A stretch of 62,000 nucleotides of DNA, taken from the NCBI GenBank assembly GCA_037447655.1, contig JBBHKE010001155.1, positions 1 through 62,000 on the forward strand, written 5' to 3'. This DNA is from Zygnema cylindricum (lineage: Eukaryota; Streptophyta; Zygnematophyceae; Zygnematales; Zygnemataceae). Positions 29,809 to 43,036 of this stretch are shown here, in pieces. Under the pieces are notes generated by a model. It was not told the origin of the DNA, did not search any database, and saw nothing but the letters and a program-made list of their open reading frames with translations. The position numbers were made by a program, and so were the translations under genes. How positions within the stretch are numbered: the stretch's first letter is position 1; each line of letters opens with the position of its first letter.

Positions 29809-31189
29809 TGTTGTTTTGGAAAAGTTAGTTTCGTGCGTATGCGGCATTTCGTGCGTACTCGATGCGATTTTTAATGCGTAAGTACTCACAAAATCTAATG
29901 TGGAGGTTCGATTATTTTTATGAGTGGGGGAGAAAATGTATGAATTATATTGGAACGTATGGTATTGGATTTCAAGTGAAGCGAAGAAATATGGGCAAAA
30001 GTACGGTTTGCATAAGGGGAAATGGACGGCAGATCGCGAAGCGATCCGACGTGAGATAATCGACGTTTCATATACGAAATGTTGAAAGTGTGCGTCGATC
30101 GTACGTAACATAATGTGCGACAGGCGGCATTTATGAAAAAAGACGCCGCTGGTACGTAGAATCTATTTTGGACAGGTGTACCTTTATTTCGGCAGGCGGC
30201 ATTTATGACGAAGTACGTGGTTGCGATACGGCACAGATTTGGATGGTAAAATATCATTTCGTCAAGTGGATGGAAGTGGCATGTGGCTCGACATCAAGGG
30301 TGCCAAATAAGAGTGACGTACGGTGGATATAGGCCGCCGTTATTTTTTCAAGTAGCGGTGACGCGAAATCGCGTAAATCACACGATGTTTATTTTGGACG
30401 TCCCGGATTGTTTTACGAAATTCGAGTTTCGTTGAGTGACTCAGCATGACTCAGTATACGATTTTGTAAGATTGTGTGTACTTGAAAATATTTGGAACAA
30501 CAATGCTTTGTCTTATTTGTATTATTAAATTAGTGTTGATTATGACGTTTATATTTAAGTGGTTAATTAGGGTTTCGACAGTTTAATTTGTGTGTGAAAA
30601 ATATCGTACTTGTAGACAAGTGTACGCTTATGATTGCTTGACTCTCAGGTGTACGCTTACGATTAGTTTGATTTAGTGACAGTTACGTAATTTACGTTGG
30701 TTATTCTGACACTTAGTGATTCGTTGACAGCTCACAAGTGTATATATAGGAATGAGCTTTGTTAGGAATTAATCATCAATGCTTGTTAGAAAAGTAGGGA
30801 CCAAATATGTAGTATTTTAGGGTTGTCGATTAGGTCATGCACTTTGAATGATATAATGATTATTTGATTATACTTTTATTATACTGTTGTTTATGTGTAA
30901 TGCATTTGTTTGTTATTATTTATTTATGTTATTTTATAAATGTTTTATATGCATTGTTTATGCATTTGTCATAGGGTTTGTTTATGTCGATTATTCCATC
31001 AAACCTTAGATGTTGTCATAGGGTTTATTTATGTTGATTATTCCATGAAACCCTAAATGTTGTTTGTTGCGTCTGTGTACGCATATGGAGGATGCATTTC
31101 ATATGATTGTACGTCGACCTATTTTTGCTTAGCTTCTTGCATGATAGTTTGGGTCGCTTATGCGGTCTATTTTAGACCAAAGAACAACA
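29809..31189 (+). repeat. 3' LTR of element N
   Basis: 1381 bp. Starts TGTTGTTTTGG right after CGGGGGAG and ends AACAACA before AAAATATAG, where the D RNase H reading resumes. Confidence 0.9.
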
Positions 31190-31194
31190 AAAAT

Positions 31195-31254
31195 ATAGTA
31201 GGGAAAAATGTGGATTGAAAGAGAAGTTGAAATTAGACTAGAAAATAAAGGGAG
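31195..31254 (+). pseudogene. Element D, last codons and polypurine tract
   Basis: The residues YSREKCGLKEKLKLD (usual YCREKCGLKEKLK) complete the RNase H tail broken by N. The TAG stop and AAAATAAAGGGAG follow. Confidence 0.85.
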
Positions 31255-31346
31255 TGTTGAAATCATTATATTTATGGAGTATTTTTTAGGTCTGAATAGC
31301 TTGGTAGAAAAAGAAAAAAGAGGGCAGGCAGTCTGCCTCCATATCT
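31255..31346 (+). repeat. 3' LTR of element D, first part
   Basis: TGTTGAAATCATTATATTTATGG up to CCTCCATATCT, then interrupted by element E. It continues at 51779 with CCTCTTTCCTCTATCCCCC and the hairpin loop, is interrupted again by A1 at 52092, and ends at 59044. Confidence 0.8.
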
Positions 31347-32357
31347 TGTTGAAATTACTAGATTTATCGGGTGTTTTCTAGGTCTAAATAGATTAGTAAA
31401 ATAGGAAAAAGAAAAAAGGCAAACAGTCTGCCTCCTCCTCCTTTCTCTAGCCTCTATACTTGTTGTAGTCATTGAATGATAGAGAGGGTGGTTGAGCCAT
31501 GGCTATCCTAGTTCAACAGGCAGGACTAAATAGTGACTTATGTCAATCTCAACAAAAGGTTGAGTCCGGCAAGACTCGAATCTCCGACCGACAGAGCAAG
31601 GCGTAGCCGTCAACTCTAACCGGTCTGTCGTAGGAGTTCATTAACATACATAGGGTGTGATATTTATTTAAACTGTGTTTTAATCCTTAATCCGATTAAC
31701 GGAATGACAAATGAAAGAACATAGAACTAAGTAATATATAGTGCAACCATTATCTCGCACGAAACAAATGAATCGGACATTTGTTTCCACGACAAATATT
31801 AAATGTTTGTTTAAGATCCTACGGCACATATCGTTGCCGAAATCCCGGAATGGTCACATTTGACATTTTCAGACGTGGCGTGACCTGGCGACACGTGGAG
31901 AGATAATATTCGGTCGCGGGAAATCAAGAGAACAGAATGACAAGTTAAAAGTGAACACGCGTCCACTCAATGGCCTTGCCGTACACAGGCCGTACAGAAA
32001 GTACATCGGCCGTAGTACCTTTTTGTCCTCTACAATTGTTTGATTGGTTCGTACGTCACTAGATAGGAGATGTGAGAGGAGCTTACGACTTAGAGAATTT
32101 GGTAGGTAGAGACCTCCCTCCCTTAGAGAGTTTTGTGTAAACTTGGCATCTTTGCCACTTCATAACTAATCGGTTGGTTGGCCGTTTTCACTGATTCTTT
32201 TTCCTACGGACTCAAAGGAGTCCAAGTTGCACATGGGTGTAATCAGACTGTCAATTTGTCCTCTTAGGCAACAGTGGTTGTGGCTGAAATTGGGTTAGTA
32301 AAAAGCTATCTAGAGGCTTCCTGAAATCTGTAGTCCAATGGAGGAGACAGAATAGCA
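31347..32357 (+). repeat. 5' LTR of element E
   Basis: TGTTGAAATTACTAG to GAGACAGAATAGCA. The ATG near the LTR end (ATGGAGGAGACAGAATAG) is followed in frame by a stop inside the LTR. Gag translation of this copy could therefore only start at the ATG inside the PBS. Confidence 0.85.
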
Positions 32358-35300
32358 GGTTATGGGCCCACCATCTAGGGTGCCCACCTTCAATGGATCT
32401 GGGTTCATCTATTGGGAAGCCGTGATGATGGGGGCTTTGTGCGAAAAACGATACTAGGGTATTATTAGTGGACAAGTGAAACGTCCACCTCAGGGAACTC
32501 CACCAGGGTTTGGTGGAATAAGGTTTTCTGCAGCAACCTCTACTAGATTGTTGCAGCAAAAGAGGTAGATGATGGCGACAGCAATATGTATAAAAAGGGG
32601 AAAGAGAAGGAGACTCCTCTTACTCTTATTACCACGGCACCCGTAGCGGCGACCGTGAAGACCGCGGAGAACGACACCCAAACTTTGGAATACATCAACA
32701 TGGTTGCCAAAAACTTCATTCTAAGACACCTTACTCAAGCTTTCCAACCCCCCACCTTCACATTTACAAGGCCGTGGAGTTGTGGGTGAGTTTGGTGGAG
32801 ATCAATAGAGTTGGTACTATTCAGGAGCTCAAGTTGGCCAAGCAAAAGATAGGGAATTATACTTACAAAGATGTAAAGATGTTAGACTACTGTAATGATC
32901 TCTCTTGTTTGTATATGGAGATGGAGAGTTCCGAGTGGACACGTACAATGAAGATGAAAGTTAACACTCTCATCAAAGCTACCCGGCGAGTATGAAAACA
33001 TATTGTACCAAGTACATGAAATGACTAACAATTCATGGAAGTGGAACATAATGGTCCGGATGATACTTGTGCAGGAGAACTCAATTGAGATTAGGACGGG
33101 GGGAAAAGCATCCAAGCTCTAGCTGCAAGAGCAAACCGGTGGGGGAAGGATGCGAAGAAACCGTCTAAAAGAGAGAGAGATCAGTCTGGAGGACCGAGGC
33201 CCTCGAAGGGTCTTTGTCACTTTTGCAAAAAGCCGAGACACTTCATAGCGGATTGTGTCAAGCTGTCGGAGCTGAGGCTCCAAGAGAACAGTGGAGGGTG
33301 TTCTTCCGGAGGGAAGAAGAAGGCACTTGTGGTCACAAAAGTAAAAAGAGAGACCGAGGACGAGTCCTCTGAGGAGGAGGATGGGGAGCTTTTACTTGAC
33401 AAGAGTCTGGAGGAGAAAGAGATCCCTCGAAAACAAAAGTGTGCTCTCGGAGCAATTCCGGAAGCTCCACAGGAAAGGTGGATCATCGACTCAGGTGTAT
33501 TCATGCATATGTGTAATGATAAGCACCTTTTAACTAAGCTAAGAAAGATCCCTACTGTAGAGATAGAGTATGGGGATGGGAGAGTGGTTAATACAGATCT
33601 AGTGGGGTCAGTAGATTTGAAAGTCTTACTAGAGGGTACGACTTCTATACTCAAATTCTCAGATGTACTCTACATTCCTCAGCTGAGTAAAAATCTTGTC
33701 TCTACGTCTGTGTTAGATGTTAAAGAGTTTGATACCTTCACTAGAAAGGGAGTCTTTACAGCTAAGTATGTGGATGAAGTCTACTTCATGGCAAATAAGG
33801 GTAGCTAAGGAATGTTTAGGCTTAACCTGAGTAATGAAAAGAAGAATGCTTACTATATTGGTGTTCCAAAGTTGATGATTTGGCATAAGCGATAGGGGCA
33901 TGTGCATTTTGAAAGGTTGAGGGAAATGAAAAATCTTAGCGTAGTAGAAGGCATTCAGTTTAGGATAATGAAATGATAGATGATTGTAGTAGCTGTACTC
34001 AAGGTAAGGCTCATAGGCTTCCCTTTCCTAAAGCCTCCACATAAAGAGGTGAGAAAGTACTAGATCTGGTCCACACACATATTTGGAGACCTACAAAAGT
34101 ACCTTCGGTTGGAGGAAAGAGGTTAATGATGACAATAAATGATGACTAGTCTAGATACTCTAGAGTCTACTTCCTAAAATCAAAGTCTGAAACATCAACG
34201 TACTTCAAAAAATATAAAGCTTGGAGTGAAAAGTTGTATGGAACCCCCATTAAGAGAATAAGGAGTGATAATGCGGGGGGATATACCTCTAACTATTTTC
34301 ATGAATACTTGAGAGATGAGAGAGTTCAGCACCAAAAAACCCTACCATATAACCCGGAACAAAATGGGGTAGCTGAGAGGTTTAACCGAACACTAGGAGA
34401 TAGTGCATGCAGTGTGTTGGCCGACAAGAAAATAGGAAAGAGATTTCGGGAAAAAGCCGTAAACTATACCAACTACATGAAGAATAGAGTCCTTACCTCA
34501 GCTATAAAGGGAATGACACCTTATAAGAGATGGGTTGGAAGGAAACCAGATATCTCTCACCTTAAAGTATTCGGTAGCCAAGTTTATTGTCTTGACAGGG
34601 ATAAGAAAAACAGGAAATTAGATGATAAAGGAAAACCTAGATACTTTGTAGGATATGATGAGGATGTAAAAGGATATAGAGTCTATGACTTAGCAAAGAG
34701 AGATATCATTTTGGTGAAGCACCTAGTTGTCATGGATGAAGAGAAGTCATTGGACCTTTTTAAATATACCAAAAAAATAAGAATCGGATTTGAGTCTGAA
34801 GGTGGGGAGGACTCCATCTTTCACCAAAGGGACATGAGTGAAACAGGGATTGCAGATTCAAGTGAGATCGAAGATACAGGAGATCCACCGGAAACCTCAC
34901 ATATTCGTATGGACTTCGAGGAGATACATGAGGAGGAACCGGAACCGGCTTCCAATGATAGGGGAGCCGATGAGTATGTAAGGAGAAATCGAAGACTTCC
35001 CTCTATCACAGCTTCGGAGTTTGAGGGAGAGAGAAGGAGCAGCAAAAAGATACAATAAAATCAGGCCGCTCAAAAGGTAACTAAGCTATCTCACCCAGAT
35101 GAGCCTCAGTCATACTTGAAGGCAATGAACAGTTCGAAGAAAGACAGATGGATCAAACCATAAATGATAAGATGTCCTCCATCATGGAAGCAAATTCTTG
35201 GGAACTAGCAGACTATCCTCCGGACAGAAAACTGATTGGCTATAAATGGGTGTTTAAACTAAAACTAAACCCAGATAATACCATTGAGAGATACAAGGCT

Positions 35301-35677
35301 CGATTGGTAGCAAAGGGGTTCACCCAAAAAGAGGGGATTGGCTATGAGGAGGATTTTGCTCTAGTTGTTCAGTTCCCATCAGTAAGGATTCTCCCTAGTT
35401 TGGTAGCAGCAGAAGACATGAAATACACCAAATAGATATTAAGACTGCCATTCTTAATGGTGAGTTAGAGGAAGAACTTTTCATAAGGCAACCATTGGAG
35501 TTCGTGGAGGAAGGAGAAGAGAGCAAAGTGTGCACGTTCATAAAATCCTTATATGGACTGAAGTTAGCTCCCCGGCAGTGGAATAAGAAACTAGATGAGT
35601 TTTTCACGAGTTTGGGATATATCCGTATCAGCTTTGACCATTCTATCTATATGTTTCAAGATGAGAATGGTGTGATT
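32358..35677 (+). pseudogene. Element E, gag to RT, left part
   Basis: PBS GGTTATGGGCCCACC at 32358-32372, gag with several frameshifts (32500-33120), zinc knuckle CHFCKKPRHFIADC, protease site DSGVF (usual DSGAS), integrase zinc region with a stop where the Leu of KRLGH stands, SDNAGGYTS (usual SDNGGEYTS), and RT up to MFQDENGVI. Breaks include TAA near 33807, a TAG near 34149, TAA near 35057 and indels near 35150 and 35425. Cut at 35677 by F; the RT continues at 49720. Confidence 0.9.
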
Positions 35678-36725
35678 TGAAACTCTGAGACCTCCATAAG
35701 TCCTCAGAGTGGACAGCTTCTAAGAAGCCTCTAGGATAATCCTGACCCCTTTGTGTTTAAGCAAAAATAACTGCCACCCTGGCAGACAAAAACTCTGACC
35801 ACCTTCACCCTTGTGAAGGCAAGACTCCCCTGAGTCGATAGCAAAATGAGTCTCTAAATTTGCTCCCCTGAGCAGTAAGTTATAGAGGGTCAAAGTTGAC
35901 CTTTTGTACAGAAGCTCTTTGGGAGAGAGGGTCCTATCTTCTAATTTTTCTAAGTCCTATCTCTCTCACAGACTCTATCTACTGATGTACGGAACCAATC
36001 AGATTACTGTTCCGTACGCAAAAGTACAGCTGCCGATGTACTTTATGTACGGACATTGTACGACATGGCCTAAATGTCCACACGTGGAATATTCGGATTC
36101 GCTCCTTTAATCCTCGGAGATGCCGCGCTCCAATGTAATATCGCCACGTGTCATCCGATGTGGCGATGCCCACAAACCGCCGAATTCTTCTTCCGCTATC
36201 TCGGCGCTAATTCCGGCCGTCTGATTAAACTCGCATTTGATCGTAGCCGTAATAAATACATGCGCGGTATTTATTTCGCTTACGAATTCAATGCGCGGTA
36301 TTGATTTCTTATCCGTACCGCTATTCGTACTTTTACACTACCATATCTATGTATCCCGTTAACAGTTATAGTTAAATGATATATCCCACATGTACATGTT
36401 TAAATCATTATCGTACTATATACTATGTAACACTACTTCTAGACTTAACGGCTAAGGCTACTGGCTATCTACTCTCTGTCGGCCGGCAGGTACCAGGATC
36501 AAATCCTGTCGCCGGCACATACCTTTTAGTAATTAATCCCCTAACCAATATAAATTTCCCGTAAACCTCAGGATAGCCTAGGTAGCCATGGCTCTAGCTT
36601 CCTCTCCAATTTCTCAGTGACTGCGACAAGTTTGAGAGTTGGAGAGAGAAGTTAGAGGTAGACTGCCTCGGCTTCTTTATTTCTATTCAGACCTAGAAAA
36701 TACTTAAAAACCATTAATTTCTACA
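35678..36725 (-). repeat. 3' LTR of element F (minus strand)
   Basis: On the minus strand TGTAGAAATTAATGG to GGTCTCAGAGTTTCA, closely similar to the B LTRs. Hairpin, antisense T-arm-like module and GTAC block are in the same order. Confidence 0.9.
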
Positions 36726-36738
36726 CTCCCCTTATTTT

Positions 36739-39700
36739 CTAGTCAATCTTTAATTTCAGACCACACTTCTCCTTGCAGAAAATTAGCTTAGGGGAAGGCA
36801 CAGGTTTGGTCATCATATCTGCTACCATCTCACTATCTGGTCGGTACTCTAAACTGATTATTTTATTTTCTACTTTCTCTCTAACAAAGCTGAGTCTAAT
36901 GTCCATATGTTTGGCTTTCAAATGATGTTTAGGATTGGCAGAAATAGCAATTGCTACCTGATTATCACAAAATATTTTCTGCACACACTCTTAAGGTGAC
37001 CAAGCTCACCAAGCAAAGACTTGACCCACATCAATTTTTTTACAACAGAGCAAGAGGCCATATACTCAGCCTCCATGGTGGACTGAGCAATAAATTTTTG
37101 TTGTTTGCTACTCCAACAGCAAGCCCCATCACCCACATATAATACATATCCAGAAGTGCATCTCCTCATAGGAGCATCACCATAACTAGCATCGCTCCAA
37201 GTAGTGATGTCAGTAATCTCCCCACCCAAATGCACCCATAGATCCCTAGTTCCTATCAAGTATCTAAAAACTCTCTTAGGTGCCTCCCAATCCTTCTTAG
37301 TGGGAGCATTTAGACTTCTACTCAGCACTCCTACAGCTGCAGCTAAATCCGGCCGGGTATAATTCATAAAATAGATTACACTTCCCACTACTTGCCTGTA
37401 AGGAATAGTCTGCATGAACTTCTGTTCTTCTGGAGATAATTTCTCTTCTAAGACTATGACTCCTTCTTCCTCACTCCCCTCACTTCCCTTCTTCAACTCC
37501 ATTGGAGTTGTACAACTATTAGCTTTATCCATTTGAAATTTTTCAAGCATGTTCTATATTGCTTCCTTTTGAGTCAATCTTATAATTTTTCTTTTTCGGT
37601 CTCTCTCCCCTTGAATTCCCAAAATATATTTTGCTCCACCCATATCCTTCATTTCAAATCTCCTCTTAAGATCAGTTTTCTGTTTATTATTTTTTTCCAT
37701 TGATTTACTTAAAACAAGCAAATCATCAACATAAATTGCAATGAATATGATACCTTCCTCATCTTCAAAAACATAGATTGAGTGATCTGAGCTGATCCGG
37801 ATATATCCCAGACCGGTAAGAAACTCATCAAGCTTCTTATTCCATTGTCGAGGCGCCTCTTTCAAACCATAGAGAGATTTAATCAGCCGGCATACCTTAC
37901 TCTCCTCTCCTTCTTCCACAAACCCTTCGGGTTGTCGCATGAAGATCTCCTCTTCCAATTCTCCATGCAAAAAGGTTGTTTTGATGTCCATCTGGTGCAC
38001 TTCCATGTCTTCCGCTGCTGCTAGGCTGAGAAGTATGCGGACGGAGGGAAATCTGACCACCGGGGCAAAGGTTTCCTCGTAGTCAATTCCCTCCTTTTGT
38101 GTAAATCCCTTTGCCACTAGTCGGGCCTTGTAGCGCTCGATTGTGTAATCTGGGTTCAATTTTAATTTGAAAACCCACTTACAACCGATTGGTTTTCGGT
38201 TAGGTGGACAATCCACCTGCTCCCAAGCATCGGCTGCCATAATTGAGGCCATCTCCTCATTGATGGCTATCTTCCACCGATTTTTTTCTGGACAAGTCAT
38301 CGCCTCTCCATAAGTTTGAGGTTCATCTTGATGAGATAGTTTAGTTACCTTGTTATTAATCTGTTTTTCTTGCAGTCTTTTGCTACTTCTCCTTCCCCCC
38401 TTCAAATCAGAGGCCGAAATAGATGGTTCTCGTGGATTCTTTCCAACAAACTCGGCTTCTCCCCTATCCTTTGATTCTGAATCAATTTCCACCACGTCTT
38501 CCGCTTCGGGTAGAGTTGTCACTGGAGTTTCCACAGCCAAGTCCTTTTCAGTCTGATTTGTACCTGCAAGAATGTCATCTTCTCTAAAACCTGGATAGTT
38601 AGGAAGCCCAATGTCATCGGAATTTTCTGACTCAAATCTGATTTTTAATGACTTTGCATATTTGAAGGGATCCACAGACTTTCTTTCATCCATAACTACT
38701 AGATGTTTTACAAAGATTATATCTTCCGTTTTTAGATCATAAACTCTATATCATTTAACATCCTCATCATATCCTAATAAGTATCCCGATTTTCGTTTAG
38801 GATCTAGCTTACAATTAGAATGATCTGTATCTAGACTAAATACTTGACTGTCAAAAACCTTTAAGTGAGATATGTCTGGTTTCCGGCTTGTCCATCTCTC
38901 ATAAGGTGTTTGATCTTTTATAGCTGAAGTAAGAACTCTATTTTTGAGGTAATTAGCATAGTTCATTGCTTCTGCCCAAAACCTTTTTCCTATCTTCTTA
39001 TCTGACAACATACTTCTAGCACTATCACTTAGTGTTCTATTTAACCTTTCAGCTACCCCATTCTGTTCCGGGTTTTTGTGGAACTGTCTTTTGGTGTTGG
39101 ACCCCATCTTCCCTCAGAAAATCCTCAAACTGGTTAGAAGTATACTCTCCACCATTGTCACTCCTTATTCTCTTGATTGGAGTTTCATGGAGTTTTTGGC
39201 TCCATGCTTTATATTGTCTAAAACAATCCTGAGCGTCGGACTTGTTTTTCAAAAAATACACTCGGGAATACCGAGACCAATCATCAGTGATAGTCATCAT
39301 AAATCTCTTCCCCCCCCGGTGAGGGTACTCTAGCCGGTCCCCAAATATCTGTGTGTACTTGATCTAGAATTTATTCTCCTTTATAGGTGGCTGTTTTAGA
39401 AAAGGGTAATCAGAGTGTTTTACCTTGAGCACACCCACTCTTATCACTTATATTATCACTCTCACTAAACTTAATCCCTTCCACCACTCCCATCTTTTTC
39501 ATCTCTCTTAACTTGTCTAGATTCACATGCCCAAGCCTCTTATGCCACATCATAATATCATGAACACCAACATAATAAAGTTTTTTCGTTTCATTACTTA
39601 AGATCAGCCTAAACATCCCATGGTTACCTTTCTCAGCAATGAAATAGACATCCTCCTCAAAACTAGCAGTAAAGACTCCTTCCCTAGTGCTAGTAAAAAA

Positions 39701-41096
39701 CCCTTATCATCTAATACAGATGTAGAGATAAGGTTTTTGTTCAGCTCCGGAATAAACAATACATCGGAGAATGTTAATATGGATGTCTTTCCTTCTACTA
39801 ACACTTTCAGATCTACCGATCCTACAAGAGTAGTGGTGACTATCCTCCCCTCCCCGTACTCTATCTCTACGGTGGGAATCTTTCTTATCTTAGCGAACAG
39901 GTGCCTATCCTTACACATGTGCATTGAGGCACCTGAATCTATAATCCAGCCTGCTTCACCTTTCAATCCACCGTAAGCACATTTCTGCCTTCGTGGAATT
40001 TCAACCTCAGTTTTCGCCTCCAACTCCTCATCCAAAAGGAGCTCATCGTCCTCGTCCTCGGATTCCGCCTCAAGTACCTGTGTGACAAGGGCCTTTTTCT
40101 TTCCTCTCGGGGTACCACCGGTCTGCCCCTCTTTTAACCGAAGCTCGGTTAGCTCAGTGCACTCTGCCATATAGTGCCTCGGTTTCTTACAAAAATGACA
40201 TAAACCTTTGGGAGCCCTTGGTTTGAACTCTTCAGGTTGTTTTTTCTGCTCCCTACCCCCATAGTTTTCGACTGGTTTCCGAGAATCCTTGTTCCTCCAA
40301 TCAGTCGCTGTTGCCAAGGCTTGGCCACTCTTTCCTCTCCTTCGGATCTCAATCGTATGCTCTCGAACGAGAATCATCTCTAGCAGTGAGTTCCATATCC
40401 ACCTTGAGTCTGGCAAGTCCTACACACGGTTGACTATGTTCTCGAACTCATCAGGTAACTTCATCAGTAAACAGTTAACCTTTTCTTTTTCACTAAAAAC
40501 TTTTCCCGCACTCTCTAGCTCCATGAAGAGTGTAGCAAGCTCATTGCAAAAATCCAACATATTTCCCCCTTTGTATACATACTACTTAACTTTCTGATCA
40601 GCCAACTGTTGTTGCTGAATCGTACCACTTTGGTACATCTCTATGAGAGCCATCCAAAGATCGGATGCATTTTCTACCTGCAAATGAGAACATGCAAGTC
40701 TTTGAGTGAGATGGCGTAGGATGAAGTGATTTGCCGCCATATTGTTGAAGTCCCAGGTTTCAGTATCATTCTCCTCGTTCCTCAGAATAGGTGACATAAA
40801 TGCTGAACCAGTTGCTATTGGTGTGGTCGCCTCCTTCTCCTTTCCTTTGTACACCACCTCTCCTTCTTTTGTTTCCTCCGTTGAAGGTGAATCCTCTTTC
40901 CTGGTGAATCTGCTTCCTCCAAACCTTGGAGGAATCCCAAGACTTGATGGACGCCCCAATCGTCCGCTCACTTCCCCCAAAACCTTTTTTCGCATAAAGC
41001 TCCTATCATCATACTTTCCTAGTATATGAAGCCAGTTCCATTAAAGATTGGTACCCTAGAGGGTGGGCCTATAACCTGAAACTCTGAGACCTCCAT
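36739..41096 (-). pseudogene. Element F copia Gag-Pol, frameshifted
   Basis: Very similar to the intact B protein. From right to left on the minus strand: gag, zinc knuckle CHFCKKPRHYMAEC, DSGAS, HKRLGHVNL, integrase, RT YVDDLLVLSK and RNase H ADMMTKPVPSPK. The PBS (41062-41076) reads GGTTATAGGCCCACC, which removes the ATG inside the PBS. Breaks: a stop near 40575, a stop near 40420, frameshifts near 39610, 39400, 39080-39110 and 38750, a TAG at about 37551-37553 and a small deletion near 36960-36990. A large part (37554-38693, 379 codons covering linker and RT) is open. Confidence 0.92.
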
Positions 41097-41355
41097 AAGT
41101 CCTCAAAGTGGACAACTTCTAAGAAGCCTCTAGGATAATCCTGACCCCTTTGTGTTTAAGCAAAAATAACCGCCACCCTGGCAGACAAAAACTCTGACCA
41201 CCTTCACCCTTGTGAAGGCAAGACTCCCCTGAGTCGATAGCAAAAAAAATCTCTAAATTTGCTCCCCTGAGCAATAAGTTATAGAGGGTCAAAGTTGACC
41301 TTTTGTACAGAAGCTCTCTGGGAGAGAGGGTCCTATCTTCTAATTTTTCTAAGTC
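41077..41355 (-). repeat. 5' LTR of element F, inner part
   Basis: From TGAAACTCTGAGACC to TTTTTCTAAGTC. The adjoining sequence CTATCTCTCTCACAG is found at 42598. Joining the two reproduces the left LTR of F exactly, without duplicated bases. Confidence 0.85.
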
Positions 41356-42597
41356 TGAAACTCTGAGACCTCCATTGGCCCTCAGAGTATGCAGATCCAA
41401 AAGAAGCTAATCTAGATAGTGCCGACTCCAAGTTAATATAAACCCAAGTGACTGACCCCTTGACAGTCAGAACCCCAATATAGATTCACCCCTGTGAAAT
41501 AACACTTTCTGTGTGCTCAGTTCCACCACAGAATGCAAAGTTAGAATATGAGATTTGGACACATTCACCCACTTTGACTTTCCCTTAGAAATATAGCCAC
41601 CCTGGCAGACAAAAACTTTGACCGACTACACCCCTGTGTAGCCTAGACTCCCCTGAGTCCGCAGCAAAAAGAATCACTGAAAATGGTCAAGTAAATTAAT
41701 AGTTATGGCTGGCCAAAGTTTGCCATTTATACAGGGTGCTCTCTGGGAGAGGCAGCTGCCTACCCAAAATTTTCTAAGTCCTATACCCTCTCTAAAACTC
41801 TATCTACTGAAGTACGGCACCAATCTTATTACTGTGTCGTACAGAAAAGTACAGGTGCCGGTGTACTTTCTGTACGGCCATTGTACGACATGGCCAAAAT
41901 GTCGACACTCGTCAAATCAGGATTAGTTCCTGTAATCTCCGGAATTCCCGTAGTCCAATGTTATCACGCCACGTGTCACTTGACGTGACAAAGACCGTAA
42001 AACGCCAAAAATGCCTTTTCCGTGATCGCGGCGCCTATCGTGGCCGTCCGATCAAGACCGGCTATAATCGTAGCCGCTGAAATTAGACGCGCGGTATTTG
42101 TTTCGCTATCGAAACAAATGCGCGGTATTTGTTTCGCTGTCGAAACAAATGCGCGGTATTTGTTTCGCTATCGAAACAAATGCGTGGTATCCGTTCTGCC
42201 CCCATTCCGTACTTCGTACTAAACTAAACTGTATCTATGTACTAAGTATCTATTAGCCGTTAAACGGATTAATCTACATATAACGATTTATATATTTGTC
42301 AAACCCTATATATCGTAATATCTGTTCTAAACATAACGGCTAGAGCTAACGGCTAATGCGGATTGATGGACGGCAGGTACCAGGATCAATTCCTGGGTCC
42401 GTCAACCAACTTTTGGTAAGACTACATAATTTACCCCCTGTCTTCTCTAGAGAGCCTAGGCAGCCATGGCTCTAGCTCCCTATCCAGCCTTCAGTGACTA
42501 CGACAAGTATGGGGGCTTGGAAAGGGGAGTTAGAGGCAGACCGCCTCAGCTCTTTTTCTATCCTAATACAGACCTATAAAATACTCAAATATCAACA
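41356..42597 (-). repeat. G-type LTR inserted in F, no target-site duplication
   Basis: 1242 bp, minus orientation, complete ends (TGTTGATATTT...CTCAGAGTTTCA). It contains three near-copies of a GCGCGGTATTTGTTTCGCT segment at about 42091-42180. Flanks AAGTC and CTATC are adjacent in the uninterrupted LTR, so no duplication marks this insertion. Confidence 0.85.
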
Positions 42598-43036
42598 CTA
42601 TCTCTCTCACAGACTCTATCTACTGATGTACGGAACCAATCAGATTACTGTTCCGTACGCAAAAGTACAGCTGCCGATGTACTTTATGTACGGACATTGT
42701 ACGACATGGCCTAAATGTCCACACGTGGAATATCCGGATTCGCTCCTTTAATCCTCGGAGATGCCGCGCTCCAATGTTACATCGCCACGTGTCATCCGAT
42801 GTGGCGATGCCCAGAAACCGCCGAATTCTCCTTCCGCGATCTCGGCGCTAATTCCGGCCGTCTGATTAAACTCACATTTGATCGTAGCCGTAATAAATAC
42901 ATGCGCGATATTTGTTTCGCTTACGAAATCAATGCGCGGTATTGATTTCTTATCCGTACCGCAATTCGTACTTTTACACTACCATATCTATGTATCTTGT
43001 TGATAGTTATAGTTAAATGATTTATCCTAAGTGTAC
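42598..43036 (-). repeat. 5' LTR of element F, middle part
   Basis: CTATCTCTCTCACAG... to ...AAGTGTAC, matching the left LTR of F at 35950-36390. It ends in TGTAC, the TSD of A2. Confidence 0.85.

Larger units (their letters stand above)
27362..31189 (+). mobile_element. Element N: non-autonomous LTR retrotransposon with large LTRs and no ORF
   Basis: Direct repeats 27362-28740 (1379 bp) and 29809-31189 (1381 bp) both run TGTTGTTTTGG...AGAACAACA. The TSD AAAAT is present on both sides. The 1068-bp internal region has a PBS GGTTATGGGCCCAC directly after the LTR and ends in TTTTCGGGGGAG before the second LTR. No reading frame of note exists in the internal part. LTR sequence is unrelated to the copia LTRs apart from the TG/CA ends, yet the PBS is shared. 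It must use proteins from another element, plausibly one of the copia families here. The LTRs are very similar, with scattered single differences, so insertion is fairly recent. Confidence 0.92.
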
